In this document: positions 6,678 through 7,216 of the stretch, piece after piece
How positions within the stretch are numbered: position 1 is the stretch's first letter
Layout of the letters: each line of letters starts with the position of its first letter
DNA from: Firm-04 sp045642925
GTDB taxonomy: Bacteria; Bacillota; Clostridia; Oscillospirales; Ruminococcaceae
DNA: 7,216 nt
Direction: 5' to 3'
Assembly: GCA_045642925.1 (NCBI GenBank)
Contig: JAZUJW010000096.1
Span: 1 to 7,216 of the forward strand
Program-made: the position numbers and the translations under genes
The notes under the pieces: generated by a model
The model's database searches: none
The model's input: the letters and a program-made list of their open reading frames with translations, nothing else
Told to the model about the DNA's origin: nothing

Positions 6678-6685
6678 CTCCTTTC
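6678..6685 (-). promoter_or_regulatory. Ribosome binding site of the calcium ATPase
   Basis: On the - strand GAAAGGAG lies 9 bases before the ATG at 6668. It decides the start against longer in-frame extensions reaching into the alternating purine/pyrimidine tract. Confidence 0.9.
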
Positions 6686-6716
6686 GTTGTTGCAATATAT
6701 GGTAAGCGTTGTAAAA

Positions 6717-6740
6717 ATATGCACGCGCACACACACGCAC
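6717..6740. other. 24-nt alternating purine/pyrimidine tract (Z-DNA-prone)
   Basis: From 6717 to 6740 purine and pyrimidine alternate without a break (ATAT, then GCACGCGC, then a CA run, then GCAC). It lies 49 bases upstream of the ATPase start codon, in the expected promoter or leader region. Such tracts can adopt Z-DNA under negative supercoiling and can change length by slippage. Confidence 0.75.
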
Positions 6741-6758
6741 CGCTGAACTCCTCAATTA

Positions 6759-6940
6759 AGGCAACACCGCACAGAGCTGGTGCCACATCTACTTGCAGAT
6801 TTTCCGCCATCTTGCACAGAAATTCTTTGCTGGGCGTCAGCCCAGCGGCATCATTTCTGTACAATCCGACGAAAAATCTGACTGGGCAAACTCGTTTATC
6901 CATACGTATCCTGCACCACCAGCTCTGTGCGGTGTTGCCT
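6759..6940. mobile_element. MITE-like element with perfect 24-bp terminal inverted repeats
   Basis: The ends 6759-6782 (AGGCAACACCGCACAG...) and 6917-6940 are perfect 24-bp reverse complements. TAA at 6757-6759 and TAA at 6940-6942 could be a 3-bp target duplication if the element is taken as 6760-6939. Inside, 6796-6823 and 6853-6880 form a second inverted pair (22 of 28 positions), and GCTGGGC-GTCA-GCCCAGC (6829-6846) forms the central hairpin, so the whole unit can fold into one long nested stem-loop. It has no transposase or credible gene. A non-autonomous transposable element is the best reading; a structured RNA is an alternative. Confidence 0.82.
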
Positions 6941-6951
6941 AAAGTTTTACT

Positions 6952-6971
6952 CGATTTTTTTCAAAAAATCG
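6952..6971. repeat. AT-rich hairpin next to the MITE-like element
   Basis: CGATTTTTT and AAAAAATCG pair over 9 bp around a TC gap (a real loop would open the top pairs). The stem is nearly all A and T, so it is weak as a terminator. It joins the MITE-like element to the repeat fragment that follows. Confidence 0.5.
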
Positions 6972-6972
6972 C

Positions 6973-7022
6973 GAAGTCCAGAGGAAATCAATTCCCTCTG
7001 GACTCCTCAAGAAAATAGCCGC
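6973..7022. repeat. Repeat-family terminal fragment with 9-bp hairpin
   Basis: GAAGTCCAGAGG is shared with 2525-2536. GTCCAGAGG (6976-6984) pairs with CCTCTGGAC (6995-7003). The block 6995-7022 repeats 125-152 at 27 of 28 positions and carries the family terminus GGACTCCTCAA. This is a further copy of the family's end, located beside the tRNA terminator. Confidence 0.85.
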
Positions 7023-7038
7023 CAACTCTTTTGAAAAG

Positions 7039-7072
7039 AAAAAAGCTGATTCCTTTCGGAATCAGCTTTTTT
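7039..7072 (-). terminator. Bidirectional rho-independent terminator after the tRNA genes
   Basis: GCTGATTCC (7045-7053) and GGAATCAGC (7058-7066) form a perfect 9-bp stem with loop TTTC. Six A residues (7039-7044) and six T residues (7067-7072) flank it, giving a T run on either strand. It lies just downstream of the - strand tRNA-Cys gene and should end the tRNA transcript; it could also stop transcription arriving on the + strand. Confidence 0.92.
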
Positions 7073-7075
7073 GAG

Positions 7076-7146
7076 AGGCGCGAACCAGATTTGAACTGGT
7101 GATCACGGTGTTGCAGACCATTGCCTTACCACTTGGCTATCGCGCC
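7076..7146 (-). tRNA. tRNA-Cys (anticodon GCA)
   Basis: Read on the - strand, the acceptor stem GGCGCGA (7146-7140) pairs with TCGCGCC (7083-7077). The discriminator is U (7076), as expected for cysteine. The anticodon stem ATGGT/ACCGT holds the loop CTGCAAC, with anticodon GCA at 7114-7112. The T arm contains CCAG-TTCAAAT-CTGG. The gene is 71 nt long and no CCA is encoded, so CCA must be added after transcription. Confidence 0.96.
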
Positions 7147-7154
7147 AAAAAAAT

Positions 7155-7216
7155 TGGAGCGGATTACGGGGCTCGAACCCGCTACCTCCACCTTGGCAAG
7201 GTGGCGCTCTACCAGA
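7155..7216 (-). tRNA. tRNA-Gly (anticodon GCC), cut off at its 5' end by the window edge
   Basis: Read on the - strand, the anticodon stem CCACC/GGTGG holds the loop TTGCCAA, with anticodon GCC at 7197-7195. The T arm contains CGGG-TTCGAGC-CCCG. The 3' acceptor strand AATCCGC (7165-7159) is followed by discriminator U and an encoded CCA (7157-7155). About 12 nt at the 5' end lie beyond the window. It is 8 nt upstream of tRNA-Cys, so the two are probably co-transcribed. Confidence 0.95.

Noticed and set aside
6686..6716. TATATT near 6695-6700 on the - strand as a -10 box for the ATPase gene
   Set aside because: No acceptable -35 hexamer lies 16-18 bases upstream, so the assignment would be a guess.
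6669..6755. N-terminal extension of the Ca2+-ATPase by 29 residues
   Set aside because: GAAAGGAG at 6685-6678 points to ATG 6668, the extension runs through the alternating purine/pyrimidine tract, and the family length is met without it.
1..7216. CRISPR array, riboswitch, phage or transposase gene
   Set aside because: The repeats are few, long and unevenly spaced with no equal-length spacers. No known riboswitch core was recognised, and no transposase, integrase or phage motif appears in any frame.

Overview
The window looks like a chromosomal segment of a Gram-positive, cellulosome-forming gut or rumen bacterium close to Ruminococcus (Oscillospiraceae). The reasons are a secreted glycoside hydrolase with a two-repeat type I dockerin of ruminococcal style, a TTGACA/TATGAT promoter, strong AGGAG-type ribosome binding sites, and a tRNA-Cys gene without an encoded CCA. 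The genus is inferred from motif style, not from a search.

Layout. Bases 1-152 are an intergenic repeat module. A sigma-A-type promoter (256-285) then drives a 718-residue GH30 enzyme on the + strand (340-2496): signal peptide, GH30 catalytic barrel with side beta-sandwich, F5/8 type C (CBM32-like) domain, dockerin. Bases 2497-3165 hold no credible gene. They are almost entirely repeat modules: a 341-bp composite inverted repeat with a terminator-like hairpin at its centre, a purine-rich spacer, and a second copy of the module at 1-112. On the - strand, converging on this region, is a tightly spaced three-gene unit: a 10-TM P-type Ca2+-ATPase (6668-3981), a 71-residue membrane protein (3965-3750) and a SpoIVFB/site-2-protease-like M50 metalloprotease (3762-3166). 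Upstream of the ATPase are a 24-nt alternating purine/pyrimidine tract, a roughly 180-bp MITE-like element with perfect terminal inverted repeats and a putative TAA target duplication (6759-6940), another fragment of the repeat family, a bidirectional terminator, and two - strand tRNA genes, Cys(GCA) and a truncated Gly(GCC).

How it works together. The GH30 protein is probably exported and docked to a cellulosome to attack a plant side-chain glycan, most likely a beta-1,6-galactan; the substrate is an inference. The - strand unit joins calcium export with an intramembrane protease and a small membrane protein that sits where SpoIVFA-type partners usually sit. This suggests, without proving, a membrane or sporulation-related regulatory role.

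Most notable: (i) the stop codons of the two converging genes are the first bases of the same repeat terminus (TGAGGA-TCC); (ii) direct repeats flank the whole GH30 gene; (iii) the MITE-like element; (iv) both transcription units change from C-rich to G-rich on the sense strand from 5' to 3'. I found no CRISPR array, phage genes or transposase.
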